Assembly (NCBI RefSeq): GCF_000243415.2
Contig: NZ_KI912270.1
Location: 310,001-374,000 of the forward strand
DNA from: Mycolicibacterium tusciae JS617
GTDB lineage: Bacteria; Actinomycetota; Actinomycetes; Mycobacteriales; Mycobacteriaceae
DNA: 64,000 nt
Reading direction: 5' to 3'
A program made the position numbers and the translations under genes. The number at the start of each line of letters is the position of its first letter. Position 1 is the first letter of the stretch. The notes under the pieces were generated by a model. It was not told where the DNA came from, did not search any database, and saw only the letters and a list, made by a program, of their open reading frames with translations. Positions 33,982 to 42,821 of the stretch are shown piece by piece.

Positions 33982-34932
33982 TCACGTCCCGCAATGGCGG
34001 ACTCGAGCGGCCCACGCTCCGACGAACCCGCGACCAGCCACCTGCAGTCGCCTGGCCATGCCGACAGAGGCGCGCTGGTCGAAGACCGCGAAGTCAAGTT
34101 CCTCGATGCGATCAAGGATTTCCGAGTACAGAGTGAGCGCCGCGGTGATGCACGGCCTCGATCGGGGGTGCAGGAGGGCGATGCCCTGCCGCGCGAATTG
34201 GTAGATCCGTCTGGTCGCCGCGTGCTGCTCCTCCATCGCCCGGCGCACGCGAGCATCGGTACGGCGATGGTCGTGACACCATCTCAGGACGTCGCGGTCT
34301 ACCTGATGGACGGCGAGTTCGTCGGCGGGTAGATAGATCCGGCCGCGCTCCAGGTCTTCATCGATATCTCGCAGGAAGTTGGTGAGCTGGAACGCCTTTC
34401 CAAGTGCGGCCGCGTACGGTGCAGCTTCCTGCGGATCACAAACTGTGCCGAGGACCGGCAGCATTTGAAGACCGATCACTTCCGCCGAGCCGTACATGTA
34501 TCGGTCCAGGGCGGCGCGATCGGGGTAGTCGGTGGTCGACAGGTCCATCCGCATCGAGGCGAGGAAGTCATCGAAGTGCTCCCACGGGATGTCATACCTG
34601 TGCGCGGTGTCGACCACTGCCGCCAGCGACGAGTCACCGTCGTCGGCCGCGCCTGTCACCATCCTGTTGATCAACCGAGTAGCCAGCCGCTGCAACTCAT
34701 CTGCACGCTCAGCCGTAGATATCGCCGGGTCGAAGTCGTCGAGGATGTCATCGGCGCGCCGGGCGAAACCGTATAGCGCATGCACCGCCGGTCGCTGTTC
34801 AGGGGCCAGCAGACGAGTAGCCAAAAAGAACGTGCGCCCGTGCTGCGAGTTGAGCGTGCGGCACTCGCGGTATGCCTCGCGCAGTGCCCGGTCGTGGACA
34901 CCGGCAGCATGGAGTTCTGAGCTGATCATCAT
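33982..34932 (-). CDS. crtB: Phytoene synthase
   Basis: A 316-aa head-to-head prenyl condensing enzyme joining two GGPP into 15-cis-phytoene. The first aspartate-rich motif is YGFARRADDILDD (residues about 54-66), the second NFLRDIDEDLERGRIYLP, both Mg2+/diphosphate binding. RTFFLATRLL is the family N-terminal motif. Its ATG overlaps the crtI stop by four bases. No in-frame gap or missing residue is seen. Confidence 0.96.
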   Translation of the reverse strand: MMISSELHAAGVHDRALREAYRECRTLNSQHGRTFFLATRLLAPEQRPAVHALYGFARRADDILDDFDPAISTAERADELQRLATRLINRMVTGAADDGDSSLAAVVDTAHRYDIPWEHFDDFLASMRMDLSTTDYPDRAALDRYMYGSAEVIGLQMLPVLGTVCDPQEAAPYAAALGKAFQLTNFLRDIDEDLERGRIYLPADELAVHQVDRDVLRWCHDHRRTDARVRRAMEEQHAATRRIYQFARQGIALLHPRSRPCITAALTLYSEILDRIEELDFAVFDQRASVGMARRLQVAGRGFVGAWAARVRHCGT

Positions 34933-36440
34933 TGCACCACCCGTAGTTGGCGCCGCTTCGTCACGGCGCCGGTGATTCTGTCGGCGGCCAGGCGGCCCGA
35001 CATCACAGCTGTGGGAACACCGACCCCCGGCACGGTCGAGGATCCGGCGAGGACCGCGTTATCGATCCCGCGCACGGTGTTGGCCGGTCGGAACGGACCG
35101 GTCTGAGAGAAGGTGTGGGCCAGTGCGAACGGCGTACCTGCGAGCATGCCCTGGCGGGCCCACCCCGCCGGATCGATGACGTGCAGCAGTTCAGCGCCGA
35201 CGCCGAGCGACGGCAGTCGGTCAGAGACCGTCTGCAAGATGTGGTCGGCGTAGGCCGGACCCGTTGCGGCCCAATCAACCTTGCCCACAGCGGTATTCGG
35301 GGCCGGAGCCAGGATGTAGAGCAGGTCGCGACCCGTGGGTGCCAGCCGCGAGTCACCCGCCGTGGGTCGAGTGACCAGCAGCGACGGGTCGGCCATCACC
35401 TGTCCGTCGTCGATGATGTCGTCGAACGTCTGCTCCCAAGCGTCGCCGAACAGGATGGTGTGGTGTCCGACTTCATGACCGACGGCTTGGCATCCGACGT
35501 GCGCGACGACGGCCGACGGTGCCGGCCGAAGCCGAAACAGCCTGCGCGGTTCGCGCCCAAGCAGCCGATAGGTCTCGGGGAGCTCTGTGGTCAGCACGAC
35601 TGCATCGGTCGGGACACGCTCGCCGTTGCTGGTATGCACAGCGGTCACCACGTCCCCGCTGCGTTCCAGCGCCGAAACTGTGGCACCGTAACGAAATTGG
35701 ACACCAGCATCAGCGGCAGCCGCAGCCATCGCGTCGGGCAGCGCGCGCATGCCGCCGCGCGGAAAGAAGACGCCGGAGATGGTGTCCATGTAGGCGATGA
35801 CGGCGTAGACGGCCAAGGCCTGGTGCGGCGGAACCCCGGCGTATAGCGCCTGGAACGTGAAAACACGCCTGAGCCGATCGTCGCTGAGGTGCTTGCGCAC
35901 CATGCGGTCCCAGCGGCGAAAGCCACCGATGGCGGCCAGCCGCGCGAGCGCAGGCGTGAGCAGGGACAACGGCGAGTCAAAGTTTGCCCCGATGAACCCG
36001 TCGAACTCGACTTCGTAGAGCCGGGCCAGCCACTCCCGCAGCTTGAGGTATCCATCGGCCTGTCCGCGGCCTGCGAATCGCTCGATCTCAGCGGCCATCG
36101 CGTCTCGGTCGCTGTGCACGTTCAAGGAGCTGCCGTCGGCGAACAATGCGCGGTAGGCGGGTTCGACCCGCATGAGATCCAGCCGATCGGAGAGCGATTC
36201 GCCGACCGCTGCGAACGCGTCGTCGATGATATCGGGCATCGTCAGCACGGTCGGACCGGTATCGAGGCGATATCCGTTGATGTCGAGCCGTCCCACCCGT
36301 CCGCCCGGGTGTTGTGCCCGTTCGACGACGGTGACCTCGCGGCCACGACCCGCGAGATGCAGAGCGGCCGACAGCCCCGCAAGGCCTGCACCGATCACGA
36401 CGACGCGATGGGCATTTCCACCGACGGTCTTCACGATCAC
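34929..36440 (-). CDS. crtI: Phytoene desaturase
   Basis: A 503-aa FAD-dependent desaturase/isomerase producing lycopene from phytoene. The N-terminal Rossmann fold is VVVIGAGLAGLSAALHLAGRG; YRLDTGPTVLTMPD is the conserved substrate-side motif; GVGVPTAVMSGRLAADRI is the C-terminal FAD motif of CrtI. The start is GTG at 36440, overlapping the crtE stop as GTGA. It is second in the operon. Confidence 0.95.
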   Translation of the reverse strand: MIVKTVGGNAHRVVVIGAGLAGLSAALHLAGRGREVTVVERAQHPGGRVGRLDINGYRLDTGPTVLTMPDIIDDAFAAVGESLSDRLDLMRVEPAYRALFADGSSLNVHSDRDAMAAEIERFAGRGQADGYLKLREWLARLYEVEFDGFIGANFDSPLSLLTPALARLAAIGGFRRWDRMVRKHLSDDRLRRVFTFQALYAGVPPHQALAVYAVIAYMDTISGVFFPRGGMRALPDAMAAAAADAGVQFRYGATVSALERSGDVVTAVHTSNGERVPTDAVVLTTELPETYRLLGREPRRLFRLRPAPSAVVAHVGCQAVGHEVGHHTILFGDAWEQTFDDIIDDGQVMADPSLLVTRPTAGDSRLAPTGRDLLYILAPAPNTAVGKVDWAATGPAYADHILQTVSDRLPSLGVGAELLHVIDPAGWARQGMLAGTPFALAHTFSQTGPFRPANTVRGIDNAVLAGSSTVPGVGVPTAVMSGRLAADRITGAVTKRRQLRVVQ

Positions 36441-37531
36441 GCCGTCCGCTCAGTGCAGGCCGCTGCCATTTCGGCCAAGGCAGTTCGGACGTCTGGTCGC
36501 AGATCGGTAGCGTCGACGAGGGTCAGCGCATGCGTGAGCCGCGAGTCGATCAGCTTTTCGATCCAGTCGACGGCACCGGTGGCGACGATCAGCTCACGCC
36601 AACCGCTGATGTCCTCGGCGTCAAGGTCGTCCGCGCTCATCAACTCGCGGAGCTGCCTACGCAGTACCCCGTCGGCAAGATGGTAGGCGGCGGCGACGAC
36701 GGTCGTGGCCTTGCGCTCCAAAAGGTCGCTGCCGCTGGGCTTTCCGGTGACTGATGGCGATCCGAAGATTCCGAGCAGGTCGTCACGCAGCTGGAAGGCC
36801 TCGCCGATCGCGTCGCCGTATCCGCCGAGCATTGCGAGCACCGACTCGCCGCAGCCGGCCATTGCCGCGCCCATTTCGAGCGGTCGCCGCACGGTGTAGT
36901 TGCCGGACTTGCGGCGCGAGACGTCCAGCACCTGGTCGAGAGTCGGAAACCCGTTGGCGTCGTTTATCAGATCGGCGAACTGCCCTATCGCGAGCTCGAT
37001 GCGCATCGCGTCGTAGCGGGGCCAGACCCTGTCGAGCGCTTCGGCGGCCACACCGCTTTCCCGCAACATTTGCGCGGCCCAGACCAAACACAGATCCCCC
37101 AGCAAAACCGCGGCGGATTCCCCGAAGCGATCCGGCGATCCCTGCAGCGGCCGCCTTCGATGCCACTGCGCGAATGCGATGTGTCCTGCGACCCGACCGC
37201 GACGCAGCGCGGAGCTGTCCATGACGTCGTCCTGCAGGAGGGCGAACGCGTGCAGTAGCTCCAGACCGGCGGCTGCGCGCAGTGCCGCTCGGTCATCGTC
37301 GGCGCCGCACAGCCAGCCCAGGTACATGAACGTCGATCGCACGCACTTGCCACCGTCTATGAATTCGCGGAGCACCTCGGCCGCGATGTCGGCGCCGGCG
37401 GCCTGCAGATCTGGTGCACAACGGGTGTTGACAAACTCCGCAACGGTCCCCTGCACAGCGGCGCGAACGGCACCACGCCATCGCTCGCCTCGCAGGTCGC
37501 AACCACGCATGCGTCCACCAATCGCTGTCAC
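36437..37531 (-). CDS. crtE: Geranylgeranyl diphosphate synthase (CrtE-type prenyl transferase)
   Basis: A 364-aa trans-prenyltransferase. The first aspartate motif is LLQDDVMDSSALRRG (DDxxD at 101-105); the second is FQLRDDLLGIFG (DDxxG form), with GGKCVRSTFMYLGW before the first. It makes GGPP for CrtB from IPP and DMAPP or FPP. GTG 37531 follows AAGGAG at good spacing and leads the eight-gene minus-strand operon. A GGGTAC -10-like box lies about 36-41 bp upstream of the start. Confidence 0.92.
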   Translation of the reverse strand: MTAIGGRMRGCDLRGERWRGAVRAAVQGTVAEFVNTRCAPDLQAAGADIAAEVLREFIDGGKCVRSTFMYLGWLCGADDDRAALRAAAGLELLHAFALLQDDVMDSSALRRGRVAGHIAFAQWHRRRPLQGSPDRFGESAAVLLGDLCLVWAAQMLRESGVAAEALDRVWPRYDAMRIELAIGQFADLINDANGFPTLDQVLDVSRRKSGNYTVRRPLEMGAAMAGCGESVLAMLGGYGDAIGEAFQLRDDLLGIFGSPSVTGKPSGSDLLERKATTVVAAAYHLADGVLRRQLRELMSADDLDAEDISGWRELIVATGAVDWIEKLIDSRLTHALTLVDATDLRPDVRTALAEMAAACTERTA

Positions 37532-37566
37532 GCATTACTCCTTCTACCGCGACGTGTGCGGTTGGA

Positions 37567-37590
37567 GTACCCGTGCGGGGGGATACCAAC
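37567..37590 (-). promoter_or_regulatory. SigF-like promoter for the carotenoid operon
   Basis: On the minus strand GTTG (37590-37587), a 14-nt spacer and GGGTAC (37572-37567) resemble the mycobacterial SigF consensus GTTT-N15-17-GGGTA, with a one-base change in the -35 and a spacer one short. It would give a leader of roughly 28 nt before crtE. SigF control of carotenoid pigment is reported in M. smegmatis; the match here is approximate. Confidence 0.4.
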
Positions 37591-37752
37591 TGCGTCTACT
37601 CCCAAACACTGGTACCCACTTTTGCATCGAACTCGCATCGAATTTCCCGAGGATTCCCGACCTCGGCGTTCGCGCTGTCAACCGGTCGGTGGACACGAGA
37701 ATCAGCCGTCAAGTTCTCGCGGTCAGCGGCTCGGGAGGCGCACTATCTAGTG

Positions 37753-39210
37753 ATGACGACTGCCGCCCCGATCCGCGAGTCACCCCACCCCTACCTCAGC
37801 GGGAACTATGCCCCCGTCAGCGAGGAGATTTCCGCCGTCGACCTCGACGTCACCGGGTCGATCCCGGATTATCTCGACGGCCGCTATCTGCGCATCGGCC
37901 CCAACCCGATGGGCGATCCGGACCCCTCTAGCTATCACTGGTTTCTCGGGGCCGGTATGGCGCACGGACTCCGACTAAGCGACGGTAAGGCGCACTGGTA
38001 CCGCAACCGCTGGGTGCGCTCGGCCGACGTCTCGCGCAAACTGAACGAGCCGTGGCCCGGAGGTCCGACGTACGGAGGGTTCGACTTTGCGTCCAACACC
38101 AACATCATCGGCCACGCGGGCAAGACCTTCGCCATCGCCGAGAGCGGAGCGCGACCCTACGAGCTGACAGAACAGCTGGAAACCGTAGGGGCTTCCGACT
38201 TCTGCGGCACGCTGTTCGGCGGCTATACCGCACATCCGAAGCGCGACCCGATCTCAGGTGAGCTGCATGCGGTGTCCTACAACCCGATGCGGGGCAACAT
38301 CGTCCGCTACACGGTGACCGGAGTCGACGGCAAGGTCCGGCACACGGTCGATATCCGGTTGCGCGCGCAGACGATGATGCACGACTTCTCGCTGACAGAG
38401 CAGTATGTGGTCCTCTACGACCTGCCCGTCGCGCTGGACCTCGGCAAGCGGCGCGGCGTTGCGACCAGGTTCGCTGCGCGTCACGCGGCGCCGGATTTCG
38501 TGCTGCGCGCCATCATGCGCGCCTCCGAGCGCGCCTCGGCGCCGGGGTCCGGCATGCCGTACCGGTGGGCACCCGAACGGCAAGCGCGCATCGGCGTGCT
38601 GCCGCGGGACGGCTCAGCCGACGACATCCGTTGGTTCGAAGTGCAGCCGTGCTACGTGTTTCATCCTCTCAACGCCTACGACGTGGCTTCTCCGGAAGGC
38701 GACAGCATCGTGCTCGACGTCGTCCGGCATGAGTCGGTGTTCACCGCAGGCGACAGCCTGTTCCCGGCGACCCGTTCGCTGGACCGCTGGACCGTCGACC
38801 TGACCGCCGGCAAAGTCATCGAAGAGCGGATCGACGACACCACGCAGGAATTCCCCCGCGTCGACGAACGCCTGGTCGGCCGGCCCTATCGATACGGATA
38901 TGCGGTCGGCTACTCCCCGGCCGCCGCCGATACCGCCGATACGATCCTCAAACACGATCTCGAGGCACGACAGGTCCAGTCAGTCGGCTTTGGGACAGGC
39001 CGCGAACCCGGCGAGTTCGTCTTCGTCCCGTCCAGCGCTGAGGCCGCCGAGGACGACGGCATGGTGATGGGATTCGTGTACGACAACTCCACCGATCGCA
39101 GTGACCTCGTGCTGCTCGACGGGCAGACCATGGAAACGGTCGCGACGGTGCACCTTCCGGCCCGGGTGCCGCACGGCTTTCACGGCAACTGGGTACCGAC
39201 ACAGGGATAA
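37753..39210 (+). CDS. Carotenoid cleavage oxygenase
   Basis: A 485-aa seven-bladed beta-propeller non-haem iron oxygenase (RPE65/CCO family). The four iron histidines are seen in YTAHPKRDP, TMMHDFSLTEQYV, VFHPLNAYD and VPHGFHGNW. The N-terminus PHPYLSGNYAPVSEEISAVD is characteristic. It splits carotenoids or lignostilbene-like substrates into aldehydes; M. tuberculosis Rv0654 is a related apocarotenoid-cleaving enzyme. ATG 37753 is chosen because the upstream in-frame extension is low-similarity intergenic sequence. It is divergent from crtE and may degrade or process its products. Confidence 0.92.
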   Translation: MTTAAPIRESPHPYLSGNYAPVSEEISAVDLDVTGSIPDYLDGRYLRIGPNPMGDPDPSSYHWFLGAGMAHGLRLSDGKAHWYRNRWVRSADVSRKLNEPWPGGPTYGGFDFASNTNIIGHAGKTFAIAESGARPYELTEQLETVGASDFCGTLFGGYTAHPKRDPISGELHAVSYNPMRGNIVRYTVTGVDGKVRHTVDIRLRAQTMMHDFSLTEQYVVLYDLPVALDLGKRRGVATRFAARHAAPDFVLRAIMRASERASAPGSGMPYRWAPERQARIGVLPRDGSADDIRWFEVQPCYVFHPLNAYDVASPEGDSIVLDVVRHESVFTAGDSLFPATRSLDRWTVDLTAGKVIEERIDDTTQEFPRVDERLVGRPYRYGYAVGYSPAAADTADTILKHDLEARQVQSVGFGTGREPGEFVFVPSSAEAAEDDGMVMGFVYDNSTDRSDLVLLDGQTMETVATVHLPARVPHGFHGNWVPTQG

Positions 39211-39219
39211 AGTCGCCGC

Positions 39220-40389
39220 ATGGGTGTGGATGCTCCGCGCGGCGCCGAGTGGCATTGGCTGTGGATGGTCTACGTCGTGGGCGTCTGCGGGGCGGCTATG
39301 TTCGCGGTGGTCGTGCTCGATCATCGCTTTCCGGGGAACATGGCCGTAGCCACCGGCGCGATCGCAGGGATGATGCTCTGCGTGGTGACATTGGGCCGAA
39401 GAGTCTTCATTCTGCCTGAAAATAGCTGGGGTGCAGTATTATTCGTCGGATTGGTAGTGGCTCTGTGGACCCTCGCGCTGTGGGCATCACCGGTCGCGGT
39501 GGCAGCGGTTCCGACGATCTACCCACTTGTGTTCGCGACATTGACACTGCGCGTCGCCTTGGTGATCACCACGGCGATCAACCTGATCCCCGTGGCGTTG
39601 GTGTTAGTCAGGGAAGGGATTCGGTCACCGGATCTCGGTATTGCCATTGCCTTCACGCTCATTGGGGTGATCATCGCGCCAGTGATCGGCACCGTGATCA
39701 TCACGTCGATGCGCCAACGTAGACAGCTGGCGGCACTGGTGGCCGAACTCGCTGCCACCCGCGCCGAGAGCGCCCGCCTGTCGCGAGAGGCGGGCACCGC
39801 CGCCGAACGGGAACGACTGGCCCGCGAGATCCACGACACGCTAGCCCAGGGGTTCACCAGCATCGTCATGCTCGCCCAGGCTGTCGAGCCCGAGTTGGAA
39901 AGCGATACCGCGGCGGCGAAGCGGCACGTCGAGTTGATCGGTGCCACCGCACGGGAGAACCTCGCTGAAGCGCGGGCGATGGTGGCCGAACTCACTCCGA
40001 GCCCTCTCGAGGAGACGCTGCCTGCAGCAATCCAGCGGCAGTGCGATCGACTCGCGGCCGAGATCGATGCCACCGTAACCGTGGACATCGCAGACGACCT
40101 GCCGCCCCAGAGCATGGCCGCCGATGTGGTGCTGCTGCGCGCGACCCAAGAGGCCTTCGCGAATATTCGCAAACATGCGCATGCGAGCACTGTCGCAGTC
40201 GAACTCTCGCCATCGGATTCAGGAGTTCGTCTCACGGTGACAGACAACGGCGTTGGGCTCAACGACGGACAGACCGACGGATTCGGACTGCGCGGGATGC
40301 GCTCCCGGGTGGCGCAGGCGGGTGGCGCGATGACCGTCTCGTCGGCTGCCGGCGGCGGAACAACCTTGAGTGTCGAGGTGCCTTCGTGA
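39220..40389 (+). CDS. NarL-type sensor histidine kinase
   Basis: A 389-aa membrane kinase. The first ~170 residues hold about five helices (MVYVVGVCGAAMFAVVVLDH, AVATGAIAGMMLCVVTLG, AVLFVGLVVALWTLALWASP and more) with no large periplasmic domain, so it may sense within the membrane. After a short coil, EREIHDTLAQG carries the phospho-histidine near residue 205 (HisKA_3). The ATPase domain has VTDNGVGLNDG and GFGLRGMRSRV. It starts nine bases after the carotenoid oxygenase stop and overlaps its response regulator by four bases. Confidence 0.92.
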   Translation: MGVDAPRGAEWHWLWMVYVVGVCGAAMFAVVVLDHRFPGNMAVATGAIAGMMLCVVTLGRRVFILPENSWGAVLFVGLVVALWTLALWASPVAVAAVPTIYPLVFATLTLRVALVITTAINLIPVALVLVREGIRSPDLGIAIAFTLIGVIIAPVIGTVIITSMRQRRQLAALVAELAATRAESARLSREAGTAAERERLAREIHDTLAQGFTSIVMLAQAVEPELESDTAAAKRHVELIGATARENLAEARAMVAELTPSPLEETLPAAIQRQCDRLAAEIDATVTVDIADDLPPQSMAADVVLLRATQEAFANIRKHAHASTVAVELSPSDSGVRLTVTDNGVGLNDGQTDGFGLRGMRSRVAQAGGAMTVSSAAGGGTTLSVEVPS

Positions 40390-41015
40390 CCACCCCCACG
40401 AAAGTGCTGCTGGTGGACGACCATCCGATGGTCCGCGAGGGGTTGCGCGGCATGATCGACGCCGAAGCCGACCTCACCGTCGTCGGCGAGGCGGGCTCGG
40501 GTGCAGAGGCGATCACCATGGCCGAGTCTCTGCAGCCCGACGTCATTCTGATGGATCTGCGGATGCCGGACGTGGACGGCGTGACGGCAACCGAGCGAAT
40601 ACTCGCGCTGCTGCCGAGCACCCGTATCGTCGTCGTGACCACCTACGAGTCCGACACCGACATCCTGCGCGCGGTCGAGGCGGGTGCGGCGGGGTATCTG
40701 CTGAAGGACGTATCCCGTGCCGAACTCGCCGAAGCCGTTCGTGACGCGGCGCGCGGAAGGACTGTGTTGGCGCCGACGGTCGCCGATCGGCTGGTTCGCT
40801 TTGTGCGCCAACCCGCTTCGGCGGCGTTGTCGACACGGGAAATCGAGGTGCTGGCGCTGGTGTCCACCGGCAACACCAACGCCGAGATCGGACGCGAACT
40901 GCATATCAGCGAGGCGACCGTGAAAACCCATCTGCTGAGGACATTCAACAAGCTCGGTGTTTCGGACCGCACGGCGGCCGTGACGACCGCAATGTCGCTG
41001 GGCCTGTTGGGTTAG
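40386..41015 (+). CDS. NarL/LuxR-family response regulator
   Basis: A 209-aa two-domain regulator. The receiver has VLLVDDHPMVREGL (acid pair D11/D12), phospho-acceptor D57 in ILMDLRMPDVDG, and YLLKDVSRAEL with the switch lysine. The LuxR helix-turn-helix is LSTREIEVLALVSTGNTNAE, followed by ATVKTHLLRTFNKLGVSDR. GTG 40386 overlaps the kinase stop as GTGA. It pairs with the upstream kinase; the genes for the carotenoid oxygenase and crt operon are the closest possible targets. Confidence 0.94.
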   Translation: MTTPTKVLLVDDHPMVREGLRGMIDAEADLTVVGEAGSGAEAITMAESLQPDVILMDLRMPDVDGVTATERILALLPSTRIVVVTTYESDTDILRAVEAGAAGYLLKDVSRAELAEAVRDAARGRTVLAPTVADRLVRFVRQPASAALSTREIEVLALVSTGNTNAEIGRELHISEATVKTHLLRTFNKLGVSDRTAAVTTAMSLGLLG

Positions 41016-42082
41016 GACGTGAGTCGCGCCACCGCAGCGGCTATCCGCTCGTCGGTCGCGGTCAACGCCACCCGCACATGCTGCGCCCCGGCAGGACCGT
41101 AGAACTCGCCGGGTGCGACCAGGATTCCGCGTTGCGCCAGCCAGCTCACCGTGTCGCGGCAAGGCTCGCCGCGGGTGGCCCAAATGTAAAGCCCCGCTTC
41201 GGAATGATCGACGGTCAGCCCGGCCGACTTCAGGGCGGGCATGAGCACAGCCCTGCGCCGTTCGTATCGCCCGCGCTGCTCGCGTTCGTGATCGTCGTCA
41301 TCGAGTGCGGCAACCATCGCAGCCTGCACCGGCGTCGGCATCATCATCCCCGCGTGTTTGCGCACAGCCAGCAGTTCGGCAACCACCGACGGATCGCCGG
41401 CGACGAACCCGGCGCGGTAACCCGCCAGCGACGACGTCTTCGACAGCGAGTGGATGGCCAACAGCCCGGTGTGGTCGCCGTCGCAGACCGACGGATGCAG
41501 CACCGAGAGTGGCGCGGCGTCCCAGCCCAGCCCCAGATAACACTCGTCGGAGGCGACGAGCACACCTCGGTCACGCGCCCAGCCGACGACCTTGCGCAGA
41601 TGGTCGACGCCCAGCACCTTGCCGGTGGGATTGCTCGGCGAGTTCAGATACAGCAGCGCGGGCGACTGCGGGCCCAGCTGCGTCAGCGAATCCGCACGCA
41701 CGAAAGGTGCTCCCCCCAACCGTGCACCGACTTCGTATGTGGGATAGGCCAGCTCCGGCACCACGACCAGATCGTCGGGTGCGAGACCGAGCAGTGTAGG
41801 CAACCAGGCAATGAGCTCCTTGGTACCGATCACCGGCAGCACGGCATCGTCGGCCAAGCCGGTGACGCCGTATCGGCGCTGCAGCGCCGTCGCCGCGGAA
41901 GCCCGCAACGCAGGCGTGCCCGCCGTCGTCGGGTAGCCGGATGCAGAACTGGCGGCGGCCAGCGCGTCACGAATGACCGGAGTCACCTCGTCCACGGGCG
42001 TGCCGACCGACAGGTCGACGATGCCCTCGGGGTGCGACCGGGCCAGCGCGGTGGCGTCAGCCAGGGTGTCCCAGGGGAACAC
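41012..42082 (-). CDS. dapC: N-succinyl-diaminopimelate aminotransferase, actinobacterial type
   Basis: A ~356-aa PLP aminotransferase forming N-succinyl-LL-DAP, the step between DapD and DapE, both of which are encoded at 17.5-19.5 kb. Seen are VIGTKELIAWLPTLLG, YLNSPSNPTGKVLG, SDECYLGLGWDA, HSLSKTSSLAGYRAGF with the PLP lysine, and YGPAGAQHVRVALTATDERI. It matches Rv1178. The orthologue begins MSASLPVFPW; here the codon at that methionine is GTC, so GTG at 42082 or TTG at 42088 is the likely start. Its 3' end overlaps the response regulator gene by four bases. Confidence 0.88.
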   Translation of the reverse strand: MFPWDTLADATALARSHPEGIVDLSVGTPVDEVTPVIRDALAAASSASGYPTTAGTPALRASAATALQRRYGVTGLADDAVLPVIGTKELIAWLPTLLGLAPDDLVVVPELAYPTYEVGARLGGAPFVRADSLTQLGPQSPALLYLNSPSNPTGKVLGVDHLRKVVGWARDRGVLVASDECYLGLGWDAAPLSVLHPSVCDGDHTGLLAIHSLSKTSSLAGYRAGFVAGDPSVVAELLAVRKHAGMMMPTPVQAAMVAALDDDDHEREQRGRYERRRAVLMPALKSAGLTVDHSEAGLYIWATRGEPCRDTVSWLAQRGILVAPGEFYGPAGAQHVRVALTATDERIAAAVARLTS

Positions 42083-42111
42083 CGGCAACGACGCCGAGAC
42101 GCGAGCCGTTA

Positions 42112-42435
42112 TCAGTCCTCGCCTTGAGGCGGCAGGTCCTTGACCACCTGGGGGTCGTTGTCGGTCTGGCCGACCTTGGATGCGCCACCGGGGGAACCGA
42201 GTTCGCCGAAGAAGTCGGCGTTGATCTGCGTGTAGCTGGACCACTGATCCGGCACATCGTCCTCGTAATAGATGGCCTCGACCGGGCAGACCGGCTCGCA
42301 GGCACCGCAGTCCACGCACTCATCGGGGTGGATGTACAGCATGCGGGCGCCCTCGTAAATGCAGTCGACAGGGCATTCCTCGATACACGCCTTGTCTTTG
42401 ATGTCGACGCAGGGTTCGGCAATCGTGTACGTCAC
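42112..42435 (-). CDS. fdxC: Seven-iron ferredoxin
   Basis: A 107-aa low-potential ferredoxin with two clusters. The N-terminal EPCVDIKDKACIEECPVDCI region gives a 3Fe-4S type site, and CVDCGACEPVCPVEAIYYED the 4Fe-4S site. The C-terminal tail is the extended form typical of mycobacterial FdxC (Rv1177). It carries electrons to P450s or other oxidoreductases. GTG 42435 follows GAGGAG. It heads a minus-strand pair with dapC 30 bp downstream; the P450 at 57.3 kb is one possible partner. Confidence 0.93.
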   Translation of the reverse strand: MTYTIAEPCVDIKDKACIEECPVDCIYEGARMLYIHPDECVDCGACEPVCPVEAIYYEDDVPDQWSSYTQINADFFGELGSPGGASKVGQTDNDPQVVKDLPPQGED

Positions 42436-42821
42436 AGGTGCTCCTCGATCTCCTGTCCAGTGGGGCTGCCATCTCGGGTCAAGGCCCATGAGTTCTGAGC
42501 AAGTATGCGTATTACATACCTGGACGGTCGTCTCAGTGTGCCCTAACTTCACGCGCCGCCCGTTAAGGGTGGCGCGTGGTTACTGATACTAGACGTTGCA
42601 GATACACCTAGACCAGTCGCCACACACCATCATGTCAGCACGCTGGTCGAGTGCTCAGCATTGTGGCGCGAGCGAGGGCATATATGCGCCCGGGTGCAGT
42701 GCAAAGTCGCATGTGCGGCGCTCCCTCCTACGCGGCCCCTTCCTACGCGGTCCCTTAAGGATTCTCCAAGCTCGCTCGCACAGTCTTTGCGTCAACGCCA
42801 CTCAGACGGAAAGACCAGGAC
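42436..42821. other. 386-bp divergent intergenic region between fdxC and the DUF2993 gene
   Basis: No protein frame is convincing here. Two structures stand out. A hairpin at 42551-42577 has an 11-bp stem (ACGCGCCGCCC with GGGTGGCGCGT, one G-T pair) and a GTTAA loop. A 15-bp tandem repeat TCCTACGCGGCCCCT / TCCTACGCGGTCCCT lies at 42726-42755. Both fdxC and the DUF2993 gene read away from the region, so the hairpin is not a terminator for either. It could be part of a long 5' leader or end a small RNA. Confidence 0.6.

Noticed and set aside
30078..41015. Carotenoid locus as recently acquired foreign DNA
   Set aside because: GC content and codon use look the same as neighbours and there are no integrase, tRNA or repeat borders; loss in tubercle bacilli explains the difference as well.
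39519..41183. 554-codon minus-strand frame opposite the kinase and regulator
   Set aside because: Antisense to two clearly functional two-component genes; composition typical of a shadow.
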